Shown here one piece after another: positions 35,001 through 35,293 of a stretch of 35,293 nucleotides of DNA. Source of the stretch: Gammaproteobacteria bacterium (lineage in GTDB: Bacteria; Pseudomonadota; Gammaproteobacteria; Burkholderiales; Burkholderiaceae_C). Made by a program: the position numbers and the translations under genes. The notes below the pieces were generated by a model. That model did not search any database. It saw only the letters and a list, made by a program, of their open reading frames with translations, and was not told the origin of the DNA. Each line of letters opens with the position of its first letter. The stretch's first letter is position 1. Where the stretch lies: assembly GCA_018820395.1 (NCBI GenBank), contig JAHJOG010000202.1, positions 1 through 35,293 on the forward strand, in the 5' to 3' direction.

Positions 35001-35293
35001 CTACCAGGCCGAACACGGCGGCGACCTGGAAACCGCGTCGCTGCGCGTCTTCGGCAATGCCGAAGGCGCGTACGGGAGCAACGTCAACAGCCTCGTCGAC
35101 AACAGCCGCTGGCAGGACGGCGACGAACTCGCCGAGACGTACAGCCGGCGCAAGGGCTTCGCCTACGGGCGCACCGGGCGGCCGGTGCAGCGCACGGAGC
35201 TGCTGCAGAGCGTGCTCGCGGGCGTGCAGCTCGCCTACCAGAACCTCGATTCGGTCGAGCTCGGAGTGACCACCGTCGACACCTACTTCGACA
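31978..35293 (+). CDS. bchH: magnesium chelatase subunit H (3' truncated by window end)
   Basis: About 1105 aa are visible of a family normally near 1200-1250. BchH binds protoporphyrin IX and carries the Mg insertion site. The ATG at 31978 gives [30 protein letters not shown] in two readable parts, matching other BchH starts, and lies 29 bases before the bchB stop. Family landmarks are [27 protein letters not shown], a Pro/Gly-rich [15 protein letters not shown], the long cobalamin-synthase/CobN-like domain with [19 protein letters not shown] (about residue 620) and late [16 protein letters not shown]. Histidines in HFGTHG are candidates for metal contacts. The frame is open to the final base; the missing C-terminus is outside the window. 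bchL and bchM usually follow. Confidence 0.95.
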   Translation, partial: MTPKHTSASEPHTPGVRVVFVTMDGHLSDAAARAQRTLARKMPGLELHMHAAAEWGDDPAALARCQADIARGDIVIATMLFMEDHFLPVLPALAARRDHCDAMVCAMSAGEVTRLTRMGRFDMSATPSGPMALLQRLRGKPAADADPASRTTAGARQMRTLRRLPKILRFIPGTAQDLRAYFLALQYWLAGSEENIAHLVSFLVDRYADGPRRALRGRAAPPEPVVYPEVGVYHPRIRRRMADDVAALPRVALSGQRGTVGLLLMRSYLLAGNTDHYDGVITAIEARGLRVVPAFATGLDARPAIEAFFLRDGRSTIDALVSLTGFSLVGGPAYNDSKAAEDMLARLDVPYISVTPVEFQTLDQWGGSQRGLLPVEATMMVAIPELDGATGPMVFGGRGNSGEIACTGCSHACTFQHSAGSHDMHTCIERADMLAARVGRLVDLRRSERAERKIAAVVFNFPPNAGNTGTAAFLAVFESLFNTMKAMREAGYSVDLPADADALRERVIHGNAALHGAMANVHARISADDHVRREKHLAEIEAQWGPAPGRQQSDGSSLFVLGERFGNLFVGIQPAFGYEGDPMRLLFEHGFAPTHAFSAFYRWLREDFGAHAVLHFGTHGALEFMPGKQAGMSARCWPDRLIGDLPNLYLYASNNPSEGTVAKRRAAATLISYLTPPVAQAGLYKGLVDLKEAIERYRRLEPDAIAERDELEAMIQAEAAALDLAEAQPAWAADGPARIASLGQAVLELEYTLIPYGLHVVGNAPSAPERVDLLLAHAEASHGRRPAPALVAAIVNGKTPEEALSTCGSPDDRNDAELVALMHELAKTDALLAQDHELQGILHALDGRFLRPAPGGDLLRTPAILPTGRNLHGFDPFRIPSAYAVKDGARQAERLLERHQADGHAFPESIALVLWGTDNLKSEGGPIAQALALIGARPRFDGYGRLAGAELVSLEALGRPRVDVVITLSGIFRDLLPLQIKLLAEAALLAASADEPVSQNFIRKHALAYQAEHGGDLETASLRVFGNAEGAYGSNVNSLVDNSRWQDGDELAETYSRRKGFAYGRTGRPVQRTELLQSVLAGVQLAYQNLDSVELGVTTVDTYFD

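Noticed and set aside
31996..35016. A 1006-codon open frame on the minus strand opposite bchH
   Set aside because: It is the antisense of a certain BchH coding region. Long opposite-strand frames are common in DNA this GC-rich, and the translated residues (Arg/His/Gly/Val-rich) match no family.

Overview
The window reads as a chromosomal segment of a high-GC betaproteobacterium, most likely a Burkholderiales member of the Comamonadaceae/Rubrivivax group (Variovorax-, Rhodoferax- or Rubrivivax-like) that carries a bacteriochlorophyll photosynthesis gene cluster. This rests on gene content and gene order (bchI-bchD-bchO; tspO-bchP-bchG; ppsR-aerR diverging from bchF-N-B-H), on the HiPIP electron carrier typical of purple betaproteobacteria, and on the amide/urea-type ABC operon common in Comamonadaceae. 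No IS element, tRNA, rRNA or CRISPR array was seen.

Left third (about 1-9300): a MarR-type regulator faces a rightward set of genes for uptake and hydrolysis of amides. They encode an AmiC-like cytosolic binding protein, a nitrile-hydratase-type amidase, a five-gene ABC transporter of the urea/short-chain-amide/branched-chain amino acid class (binding protein, two permeases, two ATPases), and a terminal SDR oxidoreductase. A 20-bp palindrome in the MarR/AmiC intergenic region recurs as inverted half-sites over a candidate amidase promoter, which suggests one regulator for both.

Middle (about 9300-17670, mostly minus strand): a Phd/zeta-type toxin-antitoxin pair; a small secreted protein and a second amidase-signature protein; a zinc-ribbon membrane protein convergent with an adenylate cyclase-FHA fusion; a small conserved-looking protein; LD-carboxypeptidase; a tRNA adenosine deaminase fused to an alpha/beta hydrolase; and a PaiB-type FMN-binding protein. 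These look like ordinary accessory and housekeeping genes flanking the photosynthesis cluster.

Right half (about 17585-35293): the photosynthesis cluster. Leftward bchI-bchD-bchO supply Mg-chelatase subunits. A rightward HiPIP-HAD phosphatase pair diverges from bchI. Leftward aerR/ppaA and ppsR encode the light/redox regulators. Leftward bchG-bchP-tspO-orf98 carry out pigment esterification and tail reduction, plus a tetrapyrrole-linked membrane regulator. Rightward bchF-bchN-bchB-bchH encode chlorin-pathway enzymes and the large Mg-chelatase subunit; bchH runs off the window. Three places carry PpsR-type TGT-N12-ACA operators: bchI/HiPIP, bchG, and the aerR/bchF divergent promoter. In the last, two overlapping near-consensus operators appear to supply both -35 hexamers. 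The cluster therefore appears wired to PpsR, with AerR as a likely B12-based antirepressor. Carotenoid, reaction-centre and light-harvesting genes are not in the window.
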